Shown here: piece by piece, positions 43,502 to 52,261 of the stretch
Position numbering within the stretch: position 1 is the stretch's first letter
How the letters are laid out: each line of letters begins with the position of its first letter
Source: Streptoalloteichus tenebrarius
GTDB taxonomy: Bacteria; Actinomycetota; Actinomycetes; Mycobacteriales; Pseudonocardiaceae
Reading direction: 5' to 3'
Assembly (NCBI RefSeq): GCF_024171885.1
Contig: NZ_JAMTCP010000004.1
Coordinates: forward strand, 124,001-188,000
Length of the DNA: 64,000 nt
Translations under genes and position numbers: made by a program
Notes under the pieces: generated by a model
Seen by the model: the letters and a program-made list of their open reading frames with translations, nothing else
Database searches by the model: none
Told to the model about the DNA's origin: nothing

Positions 43502-43726
43502 GCCAGCCACGGTAGCAGACGGTCCGACCGGTGACGTGATCATGGTTCGCTGTCACGGGCGGCCCGAGGGAGGTCGCGTGAGCGCGTGACAGTGGCTTCG
43601 CTGCCCCGAGAAGGCATCACCAGCCACCACACCAGTTTCGTCACATGACGTTGTGGGCGGCGGGTGCTTCCCCTCGCCGTTCGGCGCTCCAGAGTGGACT
43701 GTCCACCGTCGACCACCGGTCGAACC

Positions 43727-43759
43727 GCTGCCCCTGACCACTTCGTGATCAGGGGCAGC
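43727..43759 (-). terminator. terminator hairpin after the MFS gene
   Basis: GCTGCCCCTGA (43727-43737) pairs with TCAGGGGCAGC (43749-43759), with CAC/GTG extending inside. It lies 54 bases beyond the MFS stop. The rest of 43515-43812 is non-coding as far as I can see. Confidence 0.65.
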
Positions 43760-43812
43760 GGCGACGCGATGTCACAACAGCCGCCGATGACGTTGTGCGG
43801 CCCCGGATGCTC

Positions 43813-45120
43813 TCAGCCGACGACGCTCACGGCCGGGGGCGAGGTGGGCAGGTCCCGCCGCCCCCGGAGGGGACTGCCCAGCAGGAACAGCCCGCTGAGC
43901 GCGAGCAGTCCCGTCAGGACACCCATCGTGGGCCGCAGCCCGAGCGTGGAGCCCAGCGCGCCCGCCACCACCGCGCCCACCGGGATCGTGCTGTGGTTGA
44001 GGAACATCGTCGTGGCCACCACCCGACCCAGCAGCGTCGGAGGGCAGTAGCCCTGGCGGAAGCCGCCCACGATCACGTTCGTGGCGACGATGCCGGTCGC
44101 GACCAGGAACGCGCCCACCACGAACAGCACCAGCCCAGACCCGGCGCCGGTGAAGGCCATGAGCAGGCCGAACGGCGCGGTGCCGAGCTGGCACAGCAGC
44201 AGGCCCCTGGCCGTGCCGAACCGGCGGCTCACGCGATGCGCCACCGTCGCGCCGAGCACACCGCCGACGCTGGCGCACGCCACGAGGACCCCCACCACGC
44301 CAGGGCTCACCCCCACCTCGCGGACCAGGAACACGACCTGCACGGCCTGGTAGCCCTGAAGCGCGAAGTTCGCGGTGGCACCGAAGGCGGTGAACGCCCG
44401 CAGGTACGGGTCGGCGGCGACGAACCGCAGCCCCTCCCGGACCTGCCGCGCCAGCCCGGTCGCCTGGGCGGGCCCCGGGGGAGGGGGCTCCTGGGCGCGG
44501 ATCGCCACCAGGCACGCCGAGGAGACGACGAAGGTCACGGCGTCGGCTAGCAGGCCGGCCGTGGCGCCGAACACCTGGGCGAGCAGCCCGCCCAGACCCC
44601 GGCCGGTCACCTGAGCCGCCTGCTCCCCGCCCTGCAACGTCGCGTTGCCCCTGACCAGGTCGGTCGGGGTGAGGAGGGTGGGGAGGTAGGCGTGGTAGGC
44701 GGTGAAGAAGAAGACGGCCGCCGCACCGCTCGCCAACGCCACCGTGAGCAGGTGTCCGAGTGTCAGCAGGCCCAGCCAGGCCGCCACCGGGACGCTGGCC
44801 AACAACAGGGCCGAGGCGAGGTTGGCGGTCAGCATCACGGGCCTGCGGCGCAGGCGGTCCACCCACGCGCCGGCCGGCAGACCCACGACCAGCCAGGGCA
44901 GCCAGGCCGCCGCGCCCAACAGGGCCACGGAGAAGGTGTCGGCGTCGAGGGTCACCACGGCGACCAGCGGCAGGGCCACGCCGGTGATGGCGCTGCCGAG
45001 CTGGCTGGTGGTCTCGCCGATCCACAGCAGACGGAAGTCGCGGTGGGCGAGCAGGCTCCTGACGCGCGGGGAACGGTGGTCGGGACGGGTGTCGGGTCGA
45101 GGTCGGCGGTCAGCGTTCAT
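43813..45120 (-). CDS. MFS transporter, EntS-like
   Basis: From ATG 45120 the product has 435 residues and about twelve helices. It starts with a hydrophilic tail, then SLLAHRDFRLLWIGETTSQL, the signature of the MFS_3/EntS group of exporters; motif A is AGAWVDRLRRRPVM. Such proteins release siderophores or drugs. The start is uncertain: the frame stays open to 45225 and no good ribosome site precedes 45120. The MarR gene lies 145 bases upstream on the same strand, so the pair may form one unit controlled by MarR. Confidence 0.8.
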   Translation of the reverse strand: MNADRRPRPDTRPDHRSPRVRSLLAHRDFRLLWIGETTSQLGSAITGVALPLVAVVTLDADTFSVALLGAAAWLPWLVVGLPAGAWVDRLRRRPVMLTANLASALLLASVPVAAWLGLLTLGHLLTVALASGAAAVFFFTAYHAYLPTLLTPTDLVRGNATLQGGEQAAQVTGRGLGGLLAQVFGATAGLLADAVTFVVSSACLVAIRAQEPPPPGPAQATGLARQVREGLRFVAADPYLRAFTAFGATANFALQGYQAVQVVFLVREVGVSPGVVGVLVACASVGGVLGATVAHRVSRRFGTARGLLLCQLGTAPFGLLMAFTGAGSGLVLFVVGAFLVATGIVATNVIVGGFRQGYCPPTLLGRVVATTMFLNHSTIPVGAVVAGALGSTLGLRPTMGVLTGLLALSGLFLLGSPLRGRRDLPTSPPAVSVVG

Positions 45121-45264
45121 GCGGACCGCCAGGGACGTCCGGCCAGGGGACGTCCGTGACGGTTCCGCGTAGTAGGTGGGCCGCCGCCGGCAGGAACGCA
45201 CCGCCGCGCTGTCGCCCATCTCCACACGTCATGGCGAGGAGCATGTGACCGGGTGTGTGTCCGA

Positions 45265-45765
45265 TCAAGTCCTTTTCCGCTCGCGGGGCTCGCCCGCCGC
45301 GGTGATCGCGCGGATGCGCTGGACCTGTTCCTCCTGGAGGGCGCGGCTGCGGCGCAGGAAGTCGAGCAGGATCTCCAGCTCCGCCCGGCTGTAGTGGGCC
45401 AGCGTGCGGTAACCGCTCTCGACGAGGGGGCCGTAGAGGACCTCGGCCTTGCGCTGGACGCGGGCCGTGGGACGTACGACGATCTTGCGCCGGTCGGTGG
45501 GGTCGGGGGAGCGGGAGACGTAGCCGAGCTTCTCCAGGCGGTCCAGCAGGGCGGTGACGCTGCCGGTGGTCAACCCCAGCTCCGCGCCCAGCTCGCCGGG
45601 GCGCGCCGAACCCGCGCGGAGCAGGACGTCCAGGCAGCGCAGATCCGTCCGGTTGACGCCCAGGTGCTCGGCGGCGGCGTCGTCCAGCGCGTCCACCGCG
45701 GTCTGGAGGTCCCGCGTCGCGTTGGCCACCTCCGCGCGGAGGGAGTCCAGGGTTTCCCGTGCCAT
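45265..45765 (-). CDS. MarR-family regulator
   Basis: The 166-residue protein has the MarR winged helix: LRCLDVLLRAGSARPGELGA, the recognition helix in GLTTGSVTALLDRLEKLGYV and the wing RSPDPTDRRKIVVRPT with the conserved DxRxxxxxxT pattern. N- and C-terminal helices form the dimer region. ATG 45765 or GTG 45771 may be used. The upstream gap holds a CTTGTCAAG palindrome. The MFS exporter follows on the same strand, so repression of efflux relieved by a phenolic or drug ligand is a reasonable inference. Confidence 0.9.
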   Translation of the reverse strand: MARETLDSLRAEVANATRDLQTAVDALDDAAAEHLGVNRTDLRCLDVLLRAGSARPGELGAELGLTTGSVTALLDRLEKLGYVSRSPDPTDRRKIVVRPTARVQRKAEVLYGPLVESGYRTLAHYSRAELEILLDFLRRSRALQEEQVQRIRAITAAGEPRERKRT

Positions 45766-45794
45766 GCCCACTCACTCGACCTTCGAGATACATG

Positions 45795-45803
45795 CTTGTC
45801 AAG
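45795..45803. promoter_or_regulatory. candidate MarR box
   Basis: CTTGTCAAG is palindromic around its central T and resembles half of known MarR-family sites. The outer ACCTT/AAGGT (45779-45805) adds symmetry. It lies 30 bases upstream of the MarR start. Confidence 0.4.
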
Positions 45804-45866
45804 GTGAGTGTAGGCGGACGGACGGGATGATCTTCGCGCCCGCCTCGGCGGTCGCCCCGCCGCCCC

Positions 45867-45909
45867 GGCGTGCCCCGGACTCACCATCTCCGGGAGCCCG
45901 GGGCACGCC
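45867..45909 (-). terminator. terminator hairpin after the phosphotransferase
   Basis: GGCGTGCCCCGG (45867-45878) pairs perfectly with CCGGGGCACGCC (45898-45909). It is 31 bases beyond the phosphotransferase stop. Confidence 0.7.
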
Positions 45910-45939
45910 ACCCGTGGGACCAGGCCTGCCAGCGGTGGA

Positions 45940-46827
45940 TCACAGCAGGGAGAGCAGGCGCTCCAGGTAGGGCTCCAGAGCGTCGAGGTCCTCGGTGTCC
46001 AGGTCGTCGTCCGGCATCAGGTCCACCACCGGGCGCACCAGCCAGTACGGGTGGGCCTCGACGCCGCTCAGCGCCTGGTAGTGCCGCAGGAACTCGGCGG
46101 CCTGCTCCTCGCCGTGGTCGACGGCCAGGTTCCAGCACATGTGCCCGAGGTCGACGTCCGGGCGGCCCCGGGAGGCGGTGGTCCAGTCGACCACGCCGGT
46201 GAGCCGCCCGGACCGCCACAGGGTGTTGCCGGGGTGGTAGTCACGGTGGATCAGCCGCACCGGGCCGGCCGGGGGCGGCGCGGCGACCACCGCGAAGGCC
46301 CGCTCCCACAGCGCGGGGCGCGTGCTCAGGGCCGGCGGACGTGGATCGGACAGGTCGTTGTACGGCCGGTAGTCCGGCACGCCCGGCCAGGGCGGCGCGA
46401 CACGGTGCAGGGCGAAGGCCGTCGCGGCGAGCTGCGGCAGGAAGTCGGGGGAGTCCTCGTCCTCCTCGTCCGGCGCGTGGCCGGGCAGCCGCGTCATGAT
46501 CAGCGCGGGCACGTCGCACTCCTCGCCGTGCAGGTCCACGGCGAGCACCCGGGGAGCGGGGAACCCCGCGCGTTCCAGCACGGTCAACGCGGCGACCTCA
46601 CGCTCCACCGTGAAGTCGGGGTCGGTGTCCTGCCACCCCGGGCGGACCCACCGGCGCAGCACGACCTGTCGAGGCCGGGGGCCGTCGAGGACCAGGGCGT
46701 GGTTGGCGTGGGATGTGCCCCCGGTCAGGAACTCCGTGGCCAGGACACGAGAAGCGCCGGTCTGGCGCAGCGCCCAGGCGAGAGTGGCGGCGGAGGGCGG
46801 GGCGGACAGGACGTGGTCGCGGGACAT
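45940..46827 (-). CDS. aminoglycoside phosphotransferase-like kinase
   Basis: From ATG 46827 the 295-residue protein has the APH fold: an N-lobe with FLTGGTSHANHALVL and VVLRRWVRPG, EREVAALTVLERAGFPAPRV, the catalytic loop VRLIHRDYHPGNTLW (HxDxxxxN) and the metal aspartate in GVVDWTTASRGRPDVDLGHM. The acceptor is not predictable; relatives phosphorylate antibiotics, choline, sugars or macrolides. GAGGAAAGG lies about 11 bases before the ATG. It is transcribed alone towards a terminator; the first CRISPR repeat begins 177 bases upstream of its start. Confidence 0.85.
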   Translation of the reverse strand: MSRDHVLSAPPSAATLAWALRQTGASRVLATEFLTGGTSHANHALVLDGPRPRQVVLRRWVRPGWQDTDPDFTVEREVAALTVLERAGFPAPRVLAVDLHGEECDVPALIMTRLPGHAPDEEDEDSPDFLPQLAATAFALHRVAPPWPGVPDYRPYNDLSDPRPPALSTRPALWERAFAVVAAPPPAGPVRLIHRDYHPGNTLWRSGRLTGVVDWTTASRGRPDVDLGHMCWNLAVDHGEEQAAEFLRHYQALSGVEAHPYWLVRPVVDLMPDDDLDTEDLDALEPYLERLLSLL

Positions 46828-47004
46828 CCGAAGAGGAACCTTTCCTCGCAGGGACGACTGACGCTGCGGAGGAAGAACCTCGGTGGACCACGGGCGTGTC
46901 CACTGCGGGGGACGGGCGTGACGCCCCAACGTCAAACCATGAACCCGACCGTACCAGCCACCCCAACCAAGTCGATCAACAACGCGTCCCCATCGATCAT
47001 CCCC

Positions 47005-47571
47005 ACGACCACCCCGCCTGCGTGGGGAAGACACGATGACCGACAACAGATCGACGATCTCCCCGGACTCACCCTTGCGCCGCCGGGAAGACGTACCGCT
47101 CAACGTCGGCGCGCAGCCGCGCCAGCGCTCGCCCCCGCGTGCCCGGGGAGACGTGGTGGCGACGTTTCGGCGAACAGTACGCATCGACACCCCCGCCTGC
47201 GGGGAAGACAGGAACGCTGCCACCAACACCAGGACTGGGAACGACTCACCCGGTGTGCGTGGGGAAGAACCACGCTGCTCGTCGACGCATCCGACACGAT
47301 CGACTCACCCCGCATACGCGGGAAGACGCGGCGGAACCGGAGGCCGCTTCCATGGCGGCCGACTCACCCCCAGATGCGCGGGGAAGACGAGACCGCCCAC
47401 CGTGCCCCGCTGGGTGCGCTGGACTCACCCCCGCGTGCGCGGGGAAGACGGAGTCCCCTGAAGGATCATCGCGTTGCAGGTGGACTCACCCCCGCGTGCG
47501 CGGGGAAGACCGCCTCACCGACGGGCACGAGATGCTCGGCCCCGACTCACCCCCGCGTGCGCGGGGAAGAC
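47005..47571 (-). CRISPR. type I-E CRISPR array 1, ten repeats
   Basis: Ten 28-base repeats recur every 61 bases. On the transcribed (minus) strand the repeat starts GTCTTCCCCGCG and ends GGGGGTGAGTC, the class found with type I-E systems, with an internal GC palindrome for the crRNA hairpin. Repeat starts on the plus strand: about 47005, 47066, 47126, 47184, 47243, 47302, 47361, 47422, 47483 and 47544. The three repeats nearest the right end are identical; those from 47361 leftwards accumulate substitutions and one- or two-base losses, so the leader is at the right and old repeats lie to the left. No cas gene is present in the window. Confidence 0.95.
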
Positions 47572-47618
47572 CCTTCGCGACCTGGGTCGACAGGGGTGCG
47601 TTACCGATTCTTGACCTG
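47572..47618 (-). promoter_or_regulatory. leader of CRISPR array 1
   Basis: The 46-47 bases next to the last perfect repeat match the leader of array 2 at about 38 of 46 positions. Read in transcript direction both have AGGTCAAG, GGTAACGC, CCTGT and CCCAGGTCGCGAAGG directly before the first repeat. It ends 21 bases from the D-aminopeptidase stop. Confidence 0.8.
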
Positions 47619-47638
47619 TCGGGGTCGCGCGGCGGGCG

Positions 47639-48466
47639 TCAGCCGTAGATCTCCTCCCTGGCGTTGTTCGCCACGTAAGTCACGATCTTGAAGCACTTCA
47701 TCGCGTCGGTCATCGTCGGGGCGTCGAAGCCGACACGGAGCACGTCGACCCGCTCGACGGTCGGCACCACGGCGCACGCGGCGGCCAGGTGGGCGGCGTC
47801 GAACTCGACCTCGATGCGGTGCGGCCGCCGGTCGGGCTCCAGGGGGCCGGCGAGGTCCATCGCGGCCTCGGCCGCCTCCTTGATCTGCGCGGCGGTCCGC
47901 TGCGGCGTCGCGCAGATCGCGGCGTAGCGGCTCACGCACTCCTTGACCGCGACCCGGCGCGCGTCCGGCGCGTAGTCGGCGGCGTCCACGCAGGTGAGGT
48001 CGTCGCCGGTGACCAGGATGACGGGGACGCCGTACTCGGCGGCGAGCGCGGCGTTGAGCCGACCCTCGCTGGCGCGCACGCCGTCGAGGAACACCCCGGT
48101 GATCGAGTTCTCCAGGTAGGTGTGGGCGAGCACGCCGTCCTCGCCGGCTCCGGTGTGGTAGCCGAGGAAGACCACGCCGTCCACGTCGGAGTCGATGCCC
48201 TGCATCATCGACAGGGGCTTGTGGTAGCCGGTGAGCATCCGCGCGCGGGCGTCCAGCTCCTCCAGCACGAGGTTGCGGTTGTCGTTGTGGGCCTCGTTGA
48301 CGAGGACGTCCTCGGCGCCGCCGGCGGCCAGCCCGGCCACACACGCGTTGACGTCGCCGGTGAACAGTCGCCGGAACCGTTGCCACTGCTCGGTTCCCGG
48401 CCGCACGTCGGCGGGGCAGGTCACCCCGGTGACGCCCTCCATGTCCGCCGAGATCATGATCCGCAC
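47639..48466 (-). CDS. dppA: M55-family D-aminopeptidase
   Basis: GTG 48466 gives 275 residues. The M55/DppA family motifs are clear: IMISADMEGVTGV (zinc-binding Asp and Glu), VLVNEAHNDNRNL, GVVFLGYHTGAG (zinc His), LAHTYLENSITGV and VILVTGDDLTCVDAA. DppA cleaves N-terminal D-residues from peptides such as D-Ala-D-Ala, as a ring-shaped decamer. TAGCGT lies seven bases before the GTG, a leaderless start that supports this choice over longer frames. It is divergent from the HAD-kinase-dehydrogenase operon. It lies between the two CRISPR arrays. Confidence 0.88.
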   Translation of the reverse strand: MRIMISADMEGVTGVTCPADVRPGTEQWQRFRRLFTGDVNACVAGLAAGGAEDVLVNEAHNDNRNLVLEELDARARMLTGYHKPLSMMQGIDSDVDGVVFLGYHTGAGEDGVLAHTYLENSITGVFLDGVRASEGRLNAALAAEYGVPVILVTGDDLTCVDAADYAPDARRVAVKECVSRYAAICATPQRTAAQIKEAAEAAMDLAGPLEPDRRPHRIEVEFDAAHLAAACAVVPTVERVDVLRVGFDAPTMTDAMKCFKIVTYVANNAREEIYG

Positions 48467-48551
48467 CCGCCCCACGCTACGGCCGGCGCGCCGCCCTGGG
48501 AAGGCCGCCGTCCGGCATCGGAGGGACAACATCGCCCGTCCGTTGTGCGCA

Positions 48552-48567
48552 TACCAACTGGTCGGTA
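48552..48567. promoter_or_regulatory. palindromic operator over the -10 box of the HAD operon
   Basis: TACCAACTGGTCGGTA is a 16-base palindrome with two mismatched positions and resembles TetR-family sites of the ACCRACYGGTYGGT type used in fatty-acid catabolism. Its last two bases overlap TACGGT (48566-48571), the -10 box seven bases before the ATG at 48579. Binding would block transcription. No TetR gene is nearby. Confidence 0.55.
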
Positions 48568-48578
48568 CGGTGCCTGCC

Positions 48579-49226
48579 ATGGGCGACGAACGGCACGCCC
48601 TGGTGCTCGACTACGGCGGGGTGCTCACCACCTCGGTCGCGACGTCGGTGCACCAGTGGCTCACCAGCGACGGCATCGAGCCGGCGAGCTACCACGCCGC
48701 GCTGCGCGAGTGGTACGACTCTGCCAGCCAGGACTCCCCGGTGCACGGGTTGGAGAACGGCACCCTGCCTCCCGGGGAGTTCGAGCGCCTGCTCGCGGCC
48801 CGGTTGCGGACCGGAGACGGTCGTCCCGTCCCGGCCGAGGGCCTGCTGACGCGCATGTTCGCCGGGATGCGCCCGGACGAGGAGATGCTGCGCCTGGTCC
48901 GGGCGGCGCGCGCCGCGGGCCTGGCCACGGCCCTGCTGTCCAACAGTTGGGGCAACACCTACCCGACGGAGTTGCTCGCCGAGCTGTTCGACGTCGTGGT
49001 CATCAGCGGCGAGGTGGGGCTGCGCAAGCCCGATGCCGCGATCTACACCCTGCTGGTCGAGCGACTCGCCCTGCCCGCGCGTCGCTGCGTGTTCGTCGAC
49101 GACCTCCCGTTCAACGTGGAGGCGGCGGTGGCGGTCGGCATGACCGGCCTGCACCACGTGGACGCCGCCACCACGCGCGGGGAACTGGCCCGCCTGCTGC
49201 CCGCCCTCGCGGAGGTGACGTGGTGA
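48579..49226 (+). CDS. HAD hydrolase, ACAD10 N-domain-like
   Basis: This 215-residue HAD-superfamily protein shows motif I ALVLDYGGVLTT (one of the two usual aspartates is replaced: DYGG rather than DxD), motif II TALLSNSWGN, the lysine in GEVGLRKPDAAIY and motif IV CVFVDDLPFNVEAA. The changed second Asp is a feature shared with the HAD domain of epoxide hydrolase/ACAD10-type proteins. It begins with a leaderless ATG and overlaps the kinase gene by four bases. It is the first gene of a three-gene unit matching ACAD10 in domain order. Phosphatase activity on a phosphorylated acyl intermediate is possible but unproven. Confidence 0.85.
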   Translation: MGDERHALVLDYGGVLTTSVATSVHQWLTSDGIEPASYHAALREWYDSASQDSPVHGLENGTLPPGEFERLLAARLRTGDGRPVPAEGLLTRMFAGMRPDEEMLRLVRAARAAGLATALLSNSWGNTYPTELLAELFDVVVISGEVGLRKPDAAIYTLLVERLALPARRCVFVDDLPFNVEAAVAVGMTGLHHVDAATTRGELARLLPALAEVTW

Positions 49227-50245
49227 CCCCGCCCGGCATCGATCTCGACGCCGTCCGGTCCCTGATGGACGCCCGGCGCCCCGGCCTGGTGTCCGGACCG
49301 CTGTCCGCCGAGCTGATCACCGGTGGGCGCTCCAACCTGACCTACCGGGTCAGCGACGGGGAGCACCGGTGGGTGCTGCGCCGTCCGCCGCTGGGGCACG
49401 TGCTGGCCACCGCCCATGACATGGCCCGTGAGCACCGGGTGATCAGCGCCCTGGCTGACTCACCTGTTCCGGTGCCCGAGACGGTGCTGTTGTGCGAGGA
49501 CCCGTCCGTGCTCGGTGTTCCGTTCTACGTCATGGCGGAGGTGCCGGGCGTGGTGTTGCGCGGTCGGGAGGACACCACCCGCCTCGGGCCGACCCGCGCC
49601 CGAGCGGTGTCCCACGCCCTGGTCGACGTGCTCGCCGATCTCCACACCCTCGACCCGGAGCGGGTCGGGCTGGCCGACTTCGGTCGGCCGGAGGGGTACC
49701 TGACGCGGCAGGTCGCCCGCTGGCGCAAGCAGCTCGACGCCTCGCGCAGCCGTGAGCTGCCCGGCGTCGACGACCTGCACGCCCGACTGGCCGCCACCGT
49801 CCCGGACTCGCCGAGGGCCGCGATCGTCCACGGGGACTACCGGTTGGACAACGTGCTGGTCGATCCCGAGACCGCCAGGATCACCGCCGTGCTGGACTGG
49901 GAGATGGCCACCCTCGGCGACCCGCTCGCCGACCTCGGCCTGTTCGTCCTCTACTGGGACGGGGGCCACGGCGCGGTGCACCTGGTCACGGGCGAGGCGG
50001 CCAGCGCGCCCGGCATGCCCGGCGCCGACGAGCTGGTGCGCCGCTACGCCGAGCGGACGGGGGCGGACCTGTCCCGCCTGTCCTGGTACGTGGCCCTCGC
50101 GATGTTCAAGCTCGCCGTCGTGTTGGAGGGCATCCACTACCGCCACAGCCAGGGGCGGACGGTCGGGGCGGGCTTCGACCGGATCGGCGAGCACGTGCCC
50201 GCGCTGGTCGCGGGCGGCCTGGCGACCCTGGACGAGGAGGCGTGA
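49223..50245 (+). CDS. phosphotransferase, ACAD10/11 kinase-like
   Basis: The 340-residue kinase has the APH fold: [40 protein letters not shown] (the PPLG loop is typical of the ACAD10/11 kinase branch), [15 protein letters not shown], the catalytic loop [18 protein letters not shown] and the metal site [20 protein letters not shown]. In animals this domain phosphorylates the hydroxyl of 4-hydroxyacyl-CoA before the dehydrogenase domain acts. GTG 49223 overlaps the HAD stop (GTGA), and the stop overlaps the dehydrogenase ATG by one base, so the three proteins are co-translated and may work together. Confidence 0.9.
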   Translation: MTPPGIDLDAVRSLMDARRPGLVSGPLSAELITGGRSNLTYRVSDGEHRWVLRRPPLGHVLATAHDMAREHRVISALADSPVPVPETVLLCEDPSVLGVPFYVMAEVPGVVLRGREDTTRLGPTRARAVSHALVDVLADLHTLDPERVGLADFGRPEGYLTRQVARWRKQLDASRSRELPGVDDLHARLAATVPDSPRAAIVHGDYRLDNVLVDPETARITAVLDWEMATLGDPLADLGLFVLYWDGGHGAVHLVTGEAASAPGMPGADELVRRYAERTGADLSRLSWYVALAMFKLAVVLEGIHYRHSQGRTVGAGFDRIGEHVPALVAGGLATLDEEA

Positions 50246-51459
50246 TGGACTTCGCGTTCGACGAACGCACCGAGCGGCTGCGGGCCGAGCTGACCGAGTT
50301 CCTCACCGAGCACGTGTACCCGGCCGAACCCGTGTACGCCGAGCAGGTCGCCAACGCCGCCGACCCGTGGGACGCCCCGCCCGTGCTGGCCGAGCTGAAG
50401 GCGGAGGCGCGGCGGCGCGGCCTGTGGAACCTGTTCCTGCCCGACGAGCGGTTCGGCGCGGGGTTGGGGAACCTGGCCTACGCGCCGTTGGCCGAGCTGA
50501 CCGGGCGCAGCCCGGCGCTCGCGCCCGAGGCGCTGAACTGCTCGGCCCCCGACACCGGCAACATGGAACTGCTCGCGGAGTTCGGCACGCCGGAACAGCG
50601 GTCTCAGTGGCTGGAACCCTTGCTGGAAGGGGAGATCCGCTCCGCGTTCTGCATGACCGAGCCGGAGGTGGCCTCCTCCGACGCCACCAACATCGCCACC
50701 CGGATCGAGCGGGACGGCGACCACTACGTGATCAACGGGCGCAAGTGGTTCTCCTCCGGGGCGATGAGCCCGCGCTGCGCGGTGTTCATCGTCATGGGCA
50801 AGACCGACCCCGACGCGGAACGGCACCGGCAGCAGAGCATGGTGCTCGTGCCCCGCGACACCCCTGGCGTCCACGTCCGGCGCGGGCTGACCGTCTTCGG
50901 CTACACGGACGGACCGCACGGCGGGCACGCCGAGATCGAGTTCCGGGACGTGCGGGTGCCGGTGGCCAACGTGCTCGGCGGTGAGGGCGAGGGCTTCGCC
51001 ATCGCGCAGGCCCGGCTCGGTCCCGGCCGCATCCACCACTGCATGCGGCTGGTCGGGATGGCCGAGCGGGCGCTGGAGCTGATGTGCCGGCGGGTCACCG
51101 AACGCGTCGCCTTCGGCCGACCGCTGGCCGAGCAGGGCGTGATCGGGGAGTGGATCGCCGAGTCCAGGGTGCGGATCGAACAGGCCAGGCTGCTGGTGCT
51201 GAAGACGGCGTGGCTGATGGACACGGTGGGCAACCGGGGCGCGCACACCGAGATCCAGGCCATCAAGATCGCTACGCCGGCGATGGCGGAATGGGTCATC
51301 GACAAGGCGATCCAGGCCCACGGCGGCGCTGGTGTCAGCCAGGACTTCCCGCTGGCGATGCTGTGGGCGCAGGCCCGCATGCTGCGGATCGCCGACGGAC
51401 CGGACGAGGTGCACCGGATGTCGTTGGCACGACGGGAACTCCGGCGTTACCGAAACTGA
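50245..51459 (+). CDS. acyl-CoA dehydrogenase, ACAD10/11-like
   Basis: The 404-residue flavoenzyme has the ACAD domains: helical N-domain, the FAD/acyl strand [20 protein letters not shown], which with its SSDATN stretch is typical of the ACAD10/11 branch, [20 protein letters not shown], and the C-domain with [40 protein letters not shown] and [16 protein letters not shown]. Animal ACAD10/11 handle 4-hydroxyacyl-CoAs through a phosphorylated intermediate. ATG 50245 overlaps the kinase stop by one base. No electron-transfer flavoprotein or acyl-CoA ligase gene is adjacent. Confidence 0.92.
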   Translation: MDFAFDERTERLRAELTEFLTEHVYPAEPVYAEQVANAADPWDAPPVLAELKAEARRRGLWNLFLPDERFGAGLGNLAYAPLAELTGRSPALAPEALNCSAPDTGNMELLAEFGTPEQRSQWLEPLLEGEIRSAFCMTEPEVASSDATNIATRIERDGDHYVINGRKWFSSGAMSPRCAVFIVMGKTDPDAERHRQQSMVLVPRDTPGVHVRRGLTVFGYTDGPHGGHAEIEFRDVRVPVANVLGGEGEGFAIAQARLGPGRIHHCMRLVGMAERALELMCRRVTERVAFGRPLAEQGVIGEWIAESRVRIEQARLLVLKTAWLMDTVGNRGAHTEIQAIKIATPAMAEWVIDKAIQAHGGAGVSQDFPLAMLWAQARMLRIADGPDEVHRMSLARRELRRYRN

Positions 51460-51579
51460 CGCGGCCACCCCCCGCCCGGCCGCCCCGCCGAAGGTGGCGG
51501 ACGCGGCCGGGGGAGAGTGGCTCCCCGCCGGGCAAATCCGCGTGCTCCGGTCTCGGATGCTCTGCCAGGCTCTGCGGCC

Positions 51580-52104
51580 GTGGCTGCGTTCGCACTGTTG
51601 CTCATCGGTGGGCGTTCGGGCGTCGGGAAGACCTCGGTGGCGTGGGAGGTCTCCGAACTGTTGCGGGGGAAGGGGACCGCGCACTGTTTGGTGGAGGGCG
51701 ACTTCCTGGACCAGATCCACCCCGCGCCCACCGACGACCCGCTCCGCACGCGCATCACCGAACGCAACCTCGCCTCGATCTGGGCGAACTACGTCGCCCT
51801 CGGCCAGCACCGCCTGATCTACACGAACACGGTCAGCGTGCTGGAGGAACCGATGATCCGGCGGGCCATGGGCGGCGGCCCGGTCATGACGACGCGGGTC
51901 CTGCTCACCGCCGAGGAGGAAACCGTCCGGGAACGCCTGGCCCGACGCGAGATCGGCTCCCAGCTCGCCGCGCACGTCGAGCGGAGCCGGACGATGGCCC
52001 GGAAGCTGGACGAGGTGGCGCCGCCCGGCACCGTCCGCATCCCCACCGACGGCCGATCCGTTCAGGAGATCGCGCACGACGTGGTGCGCGCGACCTCCTG
52101 GTGA
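51580..52104 (+). CDS. P-loop kinase-like ATPase
   Basis: From GTG 51580 the product has 174 residues. It starts FALLLIGGRSGVGKTSVAWE with Walker A GGRSGVGKT, has CLVEGDFLDQIHP, which resembles the acceptor-binding aspartate of AAA_33/chloramphenicol phosphotransferase-like kinases, then a lid-type stretch ERLARREIGSQLAAHVERS. It likely phosphorylates a small molecule. An upstream frame to 51517 is open but less plausible. It is separated by 120 bases from the dehydrogenase and precedes CRISPR array 2. Substrate unknown. Confidence 0.75.
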   Translation: MAAFALLLIGGRSGVGKTSVAWEVSELLRGKGTAHCLVEGDFLDQIHPAPTDDPLRTRITERNLASIWANYVALGQHRLIYTNTVSVLEEPMIRRAMGGGPVMTTRVLLTAEEETVRERLARREIGSQLAAHVERSRTMARKLDEVAPPGTVRIPTDGRSVQEIAHDVVRATSW

Positions 52105-52215
52105 CACCAAGAGCCGGGATTCGGCCCCAGCACGGCATCGAATGAACGAAGATCTACAGGTTGTGGGAACAGGAGAGGCTTCCCGAGGAGGCACCGCACT
52201 GAACCGACGCGCACA

Positions 52216-52261
52216 AGGTCAAGTTTTGGTAACGCCCTCCTGTTAGCCCAGGTCGCGAAGG
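52216..52261 (+). promoter_or_regulatory. leader of CRISPR array 2
   Basis: The sequence from AGGTCAAG to GCGAAGG, directly before the first repeat, matches the array 1 leader at about 38 of 46 positions. Transcription would run rightwards. Confidence 0.8.

Noticed and set aside
42134-43514. T-box riboswitch before thrS
   Set aside because: No T-box consensus or long leader is seen; the region is only about 140 bases and contains a translated Thr-rich frame instead.
46051-47691. Long frames running through CRISPR array 1
   Set aside because: Repeats are in the correct 61-base period and the translations only reflect the repeat; no protein is implied.
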